Assembly (NCBI RefSeq): GCF_029893345.1
Contig: NZ_JARXVE010000008.1
Coordinates: 62,001-126,000, forward strand
Direction of reading: 5' to 3'
DNA length: 64,000 bases
Source of the DNA: Mycolicibacterium frederiksbergense
GTDB taxonomy: Bacteria; Actinomycetota; Actinomycetes; Mycobacteriales; Mycobacteriaceae
This document shows positions 1 to 8,012 of this stretch, piece by piece (within the stretch, counting starts at the first letter, position 1; the number at the start of each line of letters is the position of its first letter). The notes below the pieces were generated by a model. It worked only from the letters and a program-made list of their open reading frames with translations, was not told the DNA's origin and did no database searches. Both the position numbers and the translations under genes were made by a program.

Positions 1-1
1 G

Positions 2-169
2 ATCCTGTCCTTCGTGGTCGCGGGCCTGTCCAACCGCGGCATCGCCAACAAGCTGGTGATCGGCGAGGAAACCGTGAAGACCCACCTTCGCTCCATTTAC
101 CGCAAGCTCGGCGTCAGCGACCGCGCCGGCGCGGTGGCCACCGCACTGCGGGAAGGGATCTATCAATGA
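2..169 (+). CDS. NarL/LuxR-type response regulator, C-terminal fragment
   Basis: Only the last 55 codons are inside the window. They encode a LuxR/GerE helix-turn-helix: GLSNRGIANKL is the first helix and the recognition helix lies in VIGEETVKTHLRSIYRKLGV, followed by the usual closing segment SDRAGAVATALREG. The family binds DNA as phosphorylated dimers. The TGA stop overlaps the ATG of the downstream histidine kinase (ATGA), so the two form a translationally coupled two-component pair. The receiver domain must lie upstream of base 1. The target genes cannot be inferred from this fragment. Confidence 0.9.
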   Translation: MLSFVVAGLSNRGIANKLVIGEETVKTHLRSIYRKLGVSDRAGAVATALREGIYQ

Positions 170-1371
170 AACCCGGACGAGACCTCGGCCCGATCGATCT
201 CACCGCCGACCGGGAGTTGGCCCTGCTGCGCGAGCTCATCCAGGCCGCCTCCAGTGGCCCCGGGGTGGAGCCGCTGGCCGCCGCGGCGGCCCGGATGATC
301 ACCGCGGCCACCGCCACCGATGTGTGTTTCGTGCACGTGCTGGACGACTCGGATCGCTCCCTGACTCTGGCCGGGGCCACCCCACCGTTCGACGCCGAGA
401 TCGGCAAGATCCGGCTGCCGCTCGGACAGGGCATCTCCGGCTGGGTGGCCAGCCACCGCCAGCCCGTGGTGATCAGCCACGACAAGGAATCCGATCCGCG
501 CTACAAGCCTTTCGAGTCGCTGCGCGGGCGGGATTTCACCTCGATGGTGTCGGTCCCGATGGAGACCGGGCCGGGCGGTCTGGTCGGCGTGCTCAACGTG
601 CACACCGTCGACCGCCGCGAATTCACCTCGCGCGACGTCGAGTTGCTGTTGGTGATCGGCCGCCTCATCGCCGGTGCGTTGCACCAGGCCCGGTTGCACC
701 GCCAGCTGGTGGCCCGCGAGCGGGCGCACGAGAATTTCGTGGAGCAGGTCATCCAGGCTCAGGAGATCGAGCGGCGCAGGCTGGCCGGCGATATCCACGA
801 CGGCATCTCCCAGCGGCTGGTGACGCTGTCCTATCGGCTCGACGCCGCGGCGCGCGCGGTCGACCCGAACGTGGTGGCCGAGCAGCTGGGCGAGGCACGC
901 GAACTGGTTGCCCTGACCCTGCAGGAGGCCCGGGCCGCGATCAGCGGGCTGCGGCCCCCGGTGCTCGACGACCTCGGTCTGTCCGGCGGGCTGGCCAGCC
1001 TGGCCCGGACCATCCCGCTGGTGGATCTCGAGGTCGACCTGGCCGAGACCCGGGTGCCCGATCACATCGAGCTGGCGCTGTACCGGATCGCGCAGGAATG
1101 CCTGCAGAACGTGGTCAAACATGCCGAGGCCAACCGGGCCCGGCTCACCTTCGCCGTCGACAACGGTGTAGCCCGACTCGAGATCGTCGACGACGGAAAA
1201 GGTTTCGACACCTTCGAGCATCCGTTGGGCAGTGACGAGATGGGCGGTTACGGTCTGCTGTCGATGGCCGAGCGGGCCGAGATCGTCGGCGGCCGGCTGC
1301 ACATCCGGTCCCGGCCCGGGGCCGGCACCGCGGTGACCGCCACAATTCCCCTGCCGTCGGTGATCGAGTAG
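166..1371 (+). CDS. GAF-domain sensor histidine kinase (NarL-type partner)
   Basis: A 401-residue protein with no obvious membrane segment, so probably cytoplasmic. A GAF domain covers about residues 35-175. A HisKA_3 dimerisation segment follows, with the phosphoacceptor H211 in the motif ERRRLAGDIHDGISQRL. The GHKL ATPase domain has an N-box near 310-320 (QECLQNVVKHA), a G1 box at 342-348 (DDGKGFD) and a G2 box near 361-371 (GYGLLSMAERA). This is the architecture of DevS/LiaS-like kinases that phosphorylate NarL-type regulators. Its partner is the overlapping upstream regulator. The GAF ligand cannot be told from sequence, and I did not identify a heme-binding histidine. Confidence 0.9.
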   Translation: MKPGRDLGPIDLTADRELALLRELIQAASSGPGVEPLAAAAARMITAATATDVCFVHVLDDSDRSLTLAGATPPFDAEIGKIRLPLGQGISGWVASHRQPVVISHDKESDPRYKPFESLRGRDFTSMVSVPMETGPGGLVGVLNVHTVDRREFTSRDVELLLVIGRLIAGALHQARLHRQLVARERAHENFVEQVIQAQEIERRRLAGDIHDGISQRLVTLSYRLDAAARAVDPNVVAEQLGEARELVALTLQEARAAISGLRPPVLDDLGLSGGLASLARTIPLVDLEVDLAETRVPDHIELALYRIAQECLQNVVKHAEANRARLTFAVDNGVARLEIVDDGKGFDTFEHPLGSDEMGGYGLLSMAERAEIVGGRLHIRSRPGAGTAVTATIPLPSVIE

Positions 1372-1380
1372 TCCCCGCGT

Positions 1381-1884
1381 TCAGAAGTCGCCGGAGTTGC
1401 GGCGCAGCGTCTCGATCGATGTCACCAAGGCTCGGGATTGTTCATCGGACATCCCGACATCGGCGAACACCTGCTGGTTGAGCGTCACCGTGGCATCCTC
1501 GACCGTCGAGCGTCCCAGTTCGGTGATCCGAACCAGCGTGGTGCGCCCATCGGTGGGGTGCGGGACCCGTTCGACCAGGCCGTTGGACTCCAGCCGCCGG
1601 ATCGCATGCGTGACGCTGGTGACGTGCACCTGAAGGCGATCGGAGGCCTTGGTGATCGGCAGGGCACCGGCCCGGCTGAACGCCAGCAGCCGCAACAGTT
1701 CGTACCGGGAGAAGCTCAGATCGTACGGCCGCAGCGCGGTCTCCACCCGGGCCAGCAGGATCTGATGGGCGCGCATCACCGAGGTCACCGCAACCATGCC
1801 GCCGGCCACATCGCCCCAGCCCGCGGCCTCCCAGTTCGTGCGCGCCTGCGCAATGGGGTCACGTTTGTCCGGTGGCGAGGTCAC
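1381..1884 (-). CDS. MarR family transcriptional regulator
   Basis: A 167-residue winged helix-turn-helix protein. The MarR core runs from about residue 55 to 130: SRYELLRLL, the recognition helix around LQVHVTSVTHAIRRLE, then the wing SDGRTT-like loop (PTDGRTTLVRIT). The flanking helices give the usual dimer. The start used is GTG at 1884. Its Shine-Dalgarno is poor, and there is no other good in-frame start before residue 30. It lies convergent to the kinase gene and about 76 bp downstream of the aminotransferase operon on the same strand, so it may be read through from that operon. MarR proteins usually repress and respond to phenolic or lipophilic ligands. Confidence 0.85.
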   Translation of the reverse strand: MTSPPDKRDPIAQARTNWEAAGWGDVAGGMVAVTSVMRAHQILLARVETALRPYDLSFSRYELLRLLAFSRAGALPITKASDRLQVHVTSVTHAIRRLESNGLVERVPHPTDGRTTLVRITELGRSTVEDATVTLNQQVFADVGMSDEQSRALVTSIETLRRNSGDF

Positions 1885-1960
1885 GCCTCTTCATACCGCA
1901 TGCCGTGCGGACCCCGCGCATTCTGCGCGCATGCGCCCCAGGCGACTACGGCAATCGCGG

Positions 1961-2992
1961 CTATCGGGCTGCCGTCACCGCGCCCAGCACCGCTCGGGTG
2001 GACTGCCGCGAACCGATGGTGATCCGCACCCCGCCGTCGGGGTAATGACGCAGTTGCAGACCGGTGCCGTCAAAGACCTCCGGCCAGGGGGTGGACCGGC
2101 CGGGCAGATAGACGAAGTTGGCCTGCCCGTCGGTGCTGTAGACACTCATCGCCCACAACCGCATCTGCAGGTAGCGCCGCTCTGCGGCGATCATCCGGAT
2201 ACGTTGACACAGCTGGTTTTCGGCGGCATAGGACGCCGCCACCGCGACCTCTGCGGTGTGCCCGATACCGAACGGCAATTGCATCCGCCACAGCTGGCGA
2301 CTGAGATCCGGGGCGCAGAAGCCATACCCGATCCGCAGGCCGGCCAGACCGTAGGCCTTCGAGAAGGTTCGCACCACCACGACATTGCCGAACCGGGAAA
2401 CCAGGCTCGGCCCGTCGATGCGCTGCTCGGCGGCCAGGAACTCCACATAGGCCTCGTCCAGGAGGACCACGGTGTCCTCGGGCACCCGGGACAGGAAGCG
2501 CTCGATGTCGTCTGCGGGTTCGATGGTGCCGGTCGGATTGTGCGGCCGGCACACCGCCACCACCCGGGCCTGCGCCGCGGCCTCGGCCATCGCCTCCAGG
2601 TCGTGATGGCCATGCACATCGAGCGGAACCGTCACCGACCGCAACCGCGCCATCTGCGCGAAGATCGGATAACCGTCGAAGGTCGGTGCCGACATCACGA
2701 TGGTGTCGCCGGGACTGGTCACCGCATGCAGTACCTGCATGATGACCCCGGTCGCACCGGCGCCCACAATCACCTGGTCCTCGGCGATCCCGTCGTGGCC
2801 GGCGATCAGCGAGCGCAGCCGTTGCGGCAGGAACTCCGGATACCGGTTGACGGCGTCGTTGGCCGCGTACAGCGCTGAGCGCACCGCGGGCAGCGGCGGG
2901 AACGGGCATTCGTTGAGCGACAACGCCAACGGGTTGACCGCCTGCGGCAGTGCCCCGACCGCGTCCAGCAGTGCGGTGCGTGATGCCGTCAT
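1961..2992 (-). CDS. HisC-like PLP-dependent aminotransferase (fold type I)
   Basis: A 343-residue class I/II aminotransferase related to histidinol-phosphate aminotransferases. Visible PLP-site residues are N152 in HNPTG, D179 and Y182 in LLDEAYVEF, the Schiff-base lysine K212 in TFSKAYGLAGLR, and R220. The start is the ATG at 2992, which overlaps the stop of the KAS III-like gene by one base (TGATG). It is the last gene of a four-gene operon with a ThDP enzyme, a SRPBCC protein and a KAS III-like enzyme. No his genes are nearby, so I infer a biosynthetic role on a keto product of that operon rather than histidine synthesis. A second hisC is expected elsewhere in the genome. Confidence 0.85.
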   Translation of the reverse strand: MTASRTALLDAVGALPQAVNPLALSLNECPFPPLPAVRSALYAANDAVNRYPEFLPQRLRSLIAGHDGIAEDQVIVGAGATGVIMQVLHAVTSPGDTIVMSAPTFDGYPIFAQMARLRSVTVPLDVHGHHDLEAMAEAAAQARVVAVCRPHNPTGTIEPADDIERFLSRVPEDTVVLLDEAYVEFLAAEQRIDGPSLVSRFGNVVVVRTFSKAYGLAGLRIGYGFCAPDLSRQLWRMQLPFGIGHTAEVAVAASYAAENQLCQRIRMIAAERRYLQMRLWAMSVYSTDGQANFVYLPGRSTPWPEVFDGTGLQLRHYPDGGVRITIGSRQSTRAVLGAVTAAR

Positions 2993-4053
2993 CAGCGGAC
3001 CCCCTGGTCCCCGGCGGGGCGTCCGCCCCACCGCACGGCCGCGGCCCCGGCGAAGTCGCCGGCGTGGGCGAATGCCGCCATCAGTACGGTATCGCCGGCC
3101 TTGACCCGTCCATCGGTGACGGCCCGGTCGAAGTTGACCGGAATCCCTGCGGCAAAGAGGTTTCCGCATTCCTCGAAGGTGTCGACGTGCCGAGATTCCG
3201 GCAGTTCCAGGGCGTCGCGCCAGTTGCGCAGGAACACCCGGTTGGGCTGGTTGGTGACGAGCAAGTCGATTTCCTTGGGCTGCACACCGATTCGGTCGCA
3301 GACCGCGTAGCACACCTCCGGAACCTGCCGGTTGCCCCGGGCCAGCACCTTGGTGATCTTGCTCTCGGTGAACCCGATGCTCGCCTCCCCAGGCCCGGGC
3401 TGCCACCACTTGCGGGGCGGATCGAACGTGGCGGTCATCTCGCCGGCGTACTCGCCGTAGGTCCGGCACTCGATATCGAGAATCGGAGACTGGTCGGACA
3501 GCGTCACCAGCCCGACGGCCGCACCGTCCCCGGGAACCGATGCTTGCGCCTTACGCCGGATGCCCGGCTGGTCGAAGACCTGACCGGCAGCGTTCTGGGC
3601 CACCGCGATCAGCGCGGTGCGGCCCTGTCCGGTGGCCAGCAGCGTGCGGGCCAGATTGAGACCGAGCACAAACGCCGCACACCCACCGTTGTGTAGGTCG
3701 ATCACCCAGTTCGGTTTCATACCAAGGCGATGCGCCATACCGCCGCCGCCGCCGTAGAAGGGCATATCGGGCATCTGGGTGTGGGTGATCAGCACATCGG
3801 CCCCGGCGACGACGTCGGACCCGTGACGTTCGATCAACCCGGCGGCGGCCCGCTCGACCATGTCGATCGCGGTCTCCTCCGGGGCCACGTGGTGGCGGAA
3901 CCGCGGCGCCCGGAACATCACGTTCTCGGCCAGCTCATCGTTCCCGGCGAACCGGGCGTAATAGTCGGCACCGATCTTCTCGCCGGGCAGGTAGGTCGAC
4001 ACGTCGATGAGGCTGACGGTGTTGTTCTCGTGGTTGTTCATGCGCAGGCTCAT
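2992..4053 (-). CDS. 3-oxoacyl-ACP synthase III-like (thiolase fold) enzyme, catalytic His replaced
   Basis: A 353-residue FabH-family protein. The active-site cysteine is C125 (LHNGGCAAF). The C-terminal half aligns with the FabH segment that carries the His and Asn of the Cys-His-Asn triad. Here the usual HQAN reads NQPN, so Asn268 stands where the His is expected, while Asn298 (CGNLFAAG) is kept. Loss of the His makes plain decarboxylative condensation doubtful. Acyl-transfer or non-decarboxylative KAS III relatives are known in natural-product pathways. The start ATG overlaps the SRPBCC gene stop (ATGA). The substrate is unknown. Confidence 0.85.
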   Translation of the reverse strand: MSLRMNNHENNTVSLIDVSTYLPGEKIGADYYARFAGNDELAENVMFRAPRFRHHVAPEETAIDMVERAAAGLIERHGSDVVAGADVLITHTQMPDMPFYGGGGGMAHRLGMKPNWVIDLHNGGCAAFVLGLNLARTLLATGQGRTALIAVAQNAAGQVFDQPGIRRKAQASVPGDGAAVGLVTLSDQSPILDIECRTYGEYAGEMTATFDPPRKWWQPGPGEASIGFTESKITKVLARGNRQVPEVCYAVCDRIGVQPKEIDLLVTNQPNRVFLRNWRDALELPESRHVDTFEECGNLFAAGIPVNFDRAVTDGRVKAGDTVLMAAFAHAGDFAGAAAVRWGGRPAGDQGVR

Positions 4054-4730
4054 ATCATCCAGGCCGGGGTCAGTGGCAGCCCGTTGTGGTGGCGGTATTC
4101 GGCTATTGCCTTGAGGTTTCGCAGTTCCAGCAGGTGGCCCGGGCCGAACATGTCCCAGAAGTCACCCACCCAGACCGGCCGGCCCGGCGGAGCGGTCTGC
4201 GGGTAGGGGTTCTCGTCGTAGAAGGGATGGTGGCAATTCGTCCACAGCACAACCGATCCCGGCTTGTCGAAGACCACCTGCGCGTCGACGATGCGCATCA
4301 GATAGATCATCCACAGGTGCTTGCCCTGATCCCAGGCGCAGTGATAGTCCACGGTCAGCGCCTCGCGGTTGGCCACTGTGCGGGTGTAGATTTCGCTGCC
4401 CGGGGTGTGCGGCCCGGCGCCGAGCCGGTCGTGCGCCAGCCACAGTCCGGGCTCGTCGGTCGGGGTGAAACCACGCAGGCTGTAGGTCCACTCCTCCAAG
4501 CATCGGGTATCGGACATGTAGTCGAACAGCTCATCTGGCGGACAGTCGATGTACTCGTTGACCGTGCAGTACTGACCGAATACCTGATCGTGCGGGTACA
4601 CCGACCGCATCATGTCCAGGATGATCGGTGTGGCCTGCTCCTTGGGCGAGGTCTCGATCCGGATGAGACCATCGATCGGGGCGTGGGAACCTCGGTGGGC
4701 GGTGATGTCCTCAAGCGCGGGCAGTGACAT
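4050..4730 (-). CDS. SRPBCC (START-like / polyketide cyclase-like) protein
   Basis: A 226-residue protein. From about residue 55 onward it has the pattern of a START/Bet v1 helix-grip fold (EYIDCPPDELFDYMSD, then strands rich in W and Y and a C-terminal helix near LLELRNLKAIAEY). Such domains bind hydrophobic ligands and include polyketide aromatase/cyclases. The start chosen is the ATG at 4730, which lies 20 bases inside the 3' end of the ThDP gene. The longer upstream reading in the same frame is an out-of-frame shadow of that gene. Its place between a ThDP enzyme and a KAS III-like enzyme suggests it handles their intermediate, but that is inference. Confidence 0.75.
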   Translation of the reverse strand: MSLPALEDITAHRGSHAPIDGLIRIETSPKEQATPIILDMMRSVYPHDQVFGQYCTVNEYIDCPPDELFDYMSDTRCLEEWTYSLRGFTPTDEPGLWLAHDRLGAGPHTPGSEIYTRTVANREALTVDYHCAWDQGKHLWMIYLMRIVDAQVVFDKPGSVVLWTNCHHPFYDENPYPQTAPPGRPVWVGDFWDMFGPGHLLELRNLKAIAEYRHHNGLPLTPAWMI

Positions 4731-6444
4731 GGGTCTTGTTCTCCTCTGCGATCGAAGGGGTGCGGTCTGGGTTGGCGAGGAACGCCGCGAAAGGTGGGAT
4801 CTCGTCGGCTGAACACTCGATGCTGAGCACCGACGGACCGTCGGTATCCAATGCGATACCCAGTGCCGCGGGCAGATCCCCGATCTCGGTGATGTCGAGG
4901 GCGAGCAGGCCGGGGAACATCGCGGCCAGCCCGGCTCCCAGCCGGCTCGGCCCGAACCGGTTGTAGGAGTACAGATCGTCGTAGAAAAGTTGTTCCCGGG
5001 TGACACACATGGCATGCGCATGGTTGTCGAACAGCACGAAGGTGATCGGCAACCGGTACTGCATAGCGGTGTGAATCTCCATGCCGTGCATGAAAAATGA
5101 GCCGTCACCGGCGATCACGACGGTGCGTCTGGTGGCCGTGTCAGAGGTTCGGTGAAATGTCATCCCGATACCGGCGCCGAAGCTGTAGCCCATCCCGCCC
5201 ATGCCAAGCGCGACCAAGAAGCGGCCGTCGCGGCGGGCAGGCAGGTAGTGGATCGCCGAGGCGCCGACGTTACCCGCGTCGACGGCGATATCGGTGCCGT
5301 CGGGCAGCGCGACATCGAGTACCGCCATCGCGTCGCGGTACCGGATGCCCGGACCGACGTGAGCCGGGGGCCGCAATTCGCTGCGCGGCACCTGGTCCGG
5401 CACCCGCACCTGGGTGGCTCTGCCTTGCCCGGACAGCGCCCGGGCCAGCACCGCGAGCGATTCCCGCAGATCGTCGGAATGGATGTGGGTGCACGGCAGG
5501 TAGGGCGCCTGCGAGCCGATCGAGTAGGTCGCCACCTTGCCCAGCACATCGTCGAGGCCGGCCCGCGCCGTCACCGTCATGCGGGTGCCGACCAGCAGGC
5601 ACAGCGCGCTCTGCGCGGCCGCGGCGGCCACCCCGGGATGGCCCATCACCCCGGACACTCCCAGGGCGGACGACGAGCCCAGTCCCGGGGTGCCTGCGAC
5701 GTCCTTGGCGTCGGGCACCGTGGCCACCCGTGCCCGCAATGTGGCCCGCAACCGTTCCAGCTCGGCGCGGGCATCATCGCGGGCCACCTGTTCACCGGCG
5801 ATGATGGTGACCGGCCCGTCGACCCGGCGCAGCGCCTGCAGCAGCGGCTGCGGGTCGCAACGCTGTGCCGCCACCCGGGCTCCGTTGCCGGCTCCGAATG
5901 TCACGCTGCACAGCCCCAGCTCGGCTTGTTGAATGTCCTTGGGCAGCAGCAACACCGCGGGTCCGCCGGTGCGTGCGGCGGCCAGCGCCTCGGGCAGTGC
6001 GGTGCGGATGTCGGCGGGTGTGCGCACCCTGCGGCAGTACACCGAGACCGCCGAGAACAGGGCTTGCGCGTCGAGGCTCCGGTTTTCCCCGCTGGTGTCC
6101 TGGAATGCGCCCCGCCCGTCCAGGGCCGTGGGCGCCTGCCCGATCAGGGCCAGCACCGGAACCCGGCTGGCCAGCGACTCCCCCAGCGCGGGCACGGTGT
6201 TCAGGCAGCCGCCACCGGAGGTCGCGATCACCACGCCGATCCCGGCGCCGCTGCGACTGTAGCCGTCCGCCATTGTGGCAGCGGAGAATTCGTGTTTGGC
6301 CAATACCGCGGCGATGTCGTCCCGGAAGAATGCCGCGTCGTAGAGATCCTCGATGTTGGCGCCGTCGACGCCGAAGATGTGCGAGATCCCCCGCGCCGCC
6401 AGATAGCCGACGATGTGATCGACCACCCTGTGCCCTCTGACCAT
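4711..6444 (-). CDS. Thiamine diphosphate-dependent enzyme (acetolactate synthase/benzoylformate decarboxylase-like)
   Basis: A 577-residue three-domain ThDP enzyme. The N-terminal Pyr domain carries the catalytic glutamate E52 in AKHEFSAATMADGYSR. The C-terminal PP domain has the Mg-ThDP motif starting GDGS at 446 and ending at N474 (VLFDN). It lacks the context of ilvB and ilvN, so it is more likely a decarboxylase, carboligase or Stetter-type enzyme. First gene of the four-gene operon. A Shine-Dalgarno AGGGAG lies about 9 bases before the ATG. A 7-bp inverted repeat sits directly upstream. The donor is probably a 2-oxo acid such as pyruvate, but the acceptor is unknown. Confidence 0.85.
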   Translation of the reverse strand: MVRGHRVVDHIVGYLAARGISHIFGVDGANIEDLYDAAFFRDDIAAVLAKHEFSAATMADGYSRSGAGIGVVIATSGGGCLNTVPALGESLASRVPVLALIGQAPTALDGRGAFQDTSGENRSLDAQALFSAVSVYCRRVRTPADIRTALPEALAAARTGGPAVLLLPKDIQQAELGLCSVTFGAGNGARVAAQRCDPQPLLQALRRVDGPVTIIAGEQVARDDARAELERLRATLRARVATVPDAKDVAGTPGLGSSSALGVSGVMGHPGVAAAAAQSALCLLVGTRMTVTARAGLDDVLGKVATYSIGSQAPYLPCTHIHSDDLRESLAVLARALSGQGRATQVRVPDQVPRSELRPPAHVGPGIRYRDAMAVLDVALPDGTDIAVDAGNVGASAIHYLPARRDGRFLVALGMGGMGYSFGAGIGMTFHRTSDTATRRTVVIAGDGSFFMHGMEIHTAMQYRLPITFVLFDNHAHAMCVTREQLFYDDLYSYNRFGPSRLGAGLAAMFPGLLALDITEIGDLPAALGIALDTDGPSVLSIECSADEIPPFAAFLANPDRTPSIAEENKTHVTARA

Positions 6445-6476
6445 GTGTCACCTACTCCCTCTCTGAACAGTGACAC
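6445..6476. promoter_or_regulatory. Inverted repeat upstream of the ThDP operon
   Basis: GTGTCAC at 6445-6451 and its exact complement GTGACAC at 6470-6476, separated by 18 bases, lie immediately 5' of the ThDP enzyme start codon. The downstream arm touches the start codon, and the Shine-Dalgarno sequence sits between the arms. It could be an operator or an mRNA hairpin that controls translation of the operon. Seven matched bases are suggestive, not proof. Confidence 0.4.
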
Positions 6477-6638
6477 GACCCGTCAGTAGGGTTGGTTCAC
6501 CGCGAGCACGGGTTGGCGCAAACTCCCTGCGACACCACAGCTGGCGGTCAGGGTGCGATCAGGGTGCGCCGCAGCGGCATGATCAGTGCCGGCACACCGG
6601 CGCTGCCGGCGTCCGCTGGTGCGTCGATGCCGCCGGCG

Positions 6639-7373
6639 TCACAGCTTCTTTTCCAGCAGCACCTTGCCGTCGGGGGACGAAACCAGTTGCACCGCAGCGA
6701 TGTCCCCCACCGGTTTCGGGGTGTTGGCGCTGGGCAGCGCGGTGGCACCGGACAGCCCCAGCCACGTCGCGATCTCGTCGCGGCTGCCGTCGCGACCGAG
6801 CACCACCATGCCCAGGTTCTGCGGCGCGACATCCTGCTTGCCCCAATTCCCGTAACTGCACGCCATGTCGATACGGGTGCCCCAGGAATAGCTGCTCATC
6901 GCGATGCTGGCGTTGATCGTCGTGTCGGCAACCTTGGTCATGGCCAACATTTGCGCACTCTGCTGCTCGGTGCCGTTGCGCAGACCGAACACCTCGGGAC
7001 GGATACCGACCACCACGCCCACCGCCAGCAGGGCGGCAGCCAAGCCCACCGCCGCCGAGGTCACCCAGCGTGAGCGCCGCCGGCGCCAGCTGACCTTGTC
7101 CAGTACGGATTGCAGCACCTCGGGCCGCAGCGGCGGATCGGGCTGTTCATCTTCGAGGGCGAGCACGTCGTCCAGCTCGAGCATGGCCAGCAGCGCTGGC
7201 ATGCCGCTCAGCTCGGCGATCCCGGCACGGCACCGTTCGCAGGTTCCTAGATGGGCCTCGTACTCACGACGCTCATAACTGGACAGCGCTCCCAACACAT
7301 AGGCGGCATCCCAGGTCCGGTAGCGGTCGATCTCCACCGGATCAGGAATGTGGGGTACGCCGAACTGTGTCAT
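6639..7373 (-). CDS. rslA: Anti-sigma-L factor (zinc-finger, membrane-anchored)
   Basis: A 244-residue protein. The N-terminal ZAS-type zinc motif has H41, C45 and C48 (EAHLGTCERC). A single transmembrane helix lies near residues 104-124, and the remaining domain is extracytoplasmic. RslA of M. tuberculosis sequesters SigL and releases it when the zinc-binding cysteines are oxidised. The gene overlaps sigL by 4 bases (ATGA), the usual arrangement for an ECF sigma and its anti-sigma. The long extracytoplasmic tail (about 120 residues, with two cysteines or fewer) resembles the RskA/RslA class. Confidence 0.9.
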   Translation of the reverse strand: MTQFGVPHIPDPVEIDRYRTWDAAYVLGALSSYERREYEAHLGTCERCRAGIAELSGMPALLAMLELDDVLALEDEQPDPPLRPEVLQSVLDKVSWRRRRSRWVTSAAVGLAAALLAVGVVVGIRPEVFGLRNGTEQQSAQMLAMTKVADTTINASIAMSSYSWGTRIDMACSYGNWGKQDVAPQNLGMVVLGRDGSRDEIATWLGLSGATALPSANTPKPVGDIAAVQLVSSPDGKVLLEKKL

Positions 7374-7897
7374 CGTGTCACCCCCATTTCTTGCAGGTTG
7401 AGCCGTAGCGCGCGGACCGCGTAGTGCAGCCGTGATTTCACTGTGCCCTCGGGTATCTGCAGATCAGCGGCAATCTGCTCAGTAGTCCAGCCCTGGTAGT
7501 AAGCCCGGCGAACCACTGCCCGGTGGTCCTCGGACAGTTGGGTGAGCGCGGTGCTCAGCAAGATTCGATCCAATGCGGTGTCCACCTGATCAGGGGTGGC
7601 AGCGGTGCCGGCGTGTTCCGCGACCTGTTCAGGGTCGGGGACCCCGGTTTCGTTTCGAAACCGGGCGCTCCGGCGTTCATCGATGATCATGTTGCGCGCA
7701 ACGGTGAACAACCAGGCCCTCGCGGACCGGTCGGTATCTGCGGTGACGTCGGGGTGGCGCCAGGCGCGCAGCAGCGTCTCTTGCACCACGTCCTCGGCCC
7801 GCGCCCGGTCACCGGTGAGCCGCAGGGCATAGCGCCATAGCGCGGCAGCATGCTCGTCGTAGAGCACCCGCATCATGGCGGCCTCCGGATCATCCAT
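7370..7897 (-). CDS. sigL: ECF RNA polymerase sigma factor SigL
   Basis: A 175-residue ECF sigma factor. Region 2 lies at about 10-80 (LRLTGDRARAEDVVQETLLRAW-like helix that reads the -10 element). Region 4 lies at about 115-165, with the helix-turn-helix WTTEQIAADLQIPEGTVKSRL recognising the -35. The identity as SigL follows from the map-sigL-rslA order, which is the one known in M. tuberculosis. A GGAGG Shine-Dalgarno lies 8 bases before the ATG at 7897. A candidate self-recognised promoter lies just upstream. In M. tuberculosis SigL controls cell-envelope polyketide and secreted-protein genes. Confidence 0.9.
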   Translation of the reverse strand: MDDPEAAMMRVLYDEHAAALWRYALRLTGDRARAEDVVQETLLRAWRHPDVTADTDRSARAWLFTVARNMIIDERRSARFRNETGVPDPEQVAEHAGTAATPDQVDTALDRILLSTALTQLSEDHRAVVRRAYYQGWTTEQIAADLQIPEGTVKSRLHYAVRALRLNLQEMGVTR

Positions 7898-7915
7898 TTA
7901 CGCACCTCCGTCTGT

Positions 7916-7943
7916 GATACGACGTTGGCGGTGATCCAGTTCA
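7916..7943 (-). promoter_or_regulatory. Candidate SigL-dependent autoregulatory promoter
   Basis: Reading the minus strand, TGAACT (7943-7938) is followed after exactly 16 bases by CGTATC (7921-7916). This resembles the ECF pattern with an AAC-containing -35 and a CGT-containing -10, as recalled for SigL targets (TGAACC, CGTgtc). The -10 ends 18 bases before the sigL start codon, so the predicted leader is short and begins close to the Shine-Dalgarno. No transcript data are available. Confidence 0.5.
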
Positions 7944-8012
7944 ATTACTACCTTTGCGCGCGGACTGACACCAGGGATTGCGCGGGATTCGAGTAGTGAT
8001 TGCTGTAGCGAC

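Noticed and set aside
1796..2878. Long plus-strand reading frame across the aminotransferase region
   Set aside because: It is antisense to the HisC-like gene, has no recognisable motif and the high GC makes such shadows common.
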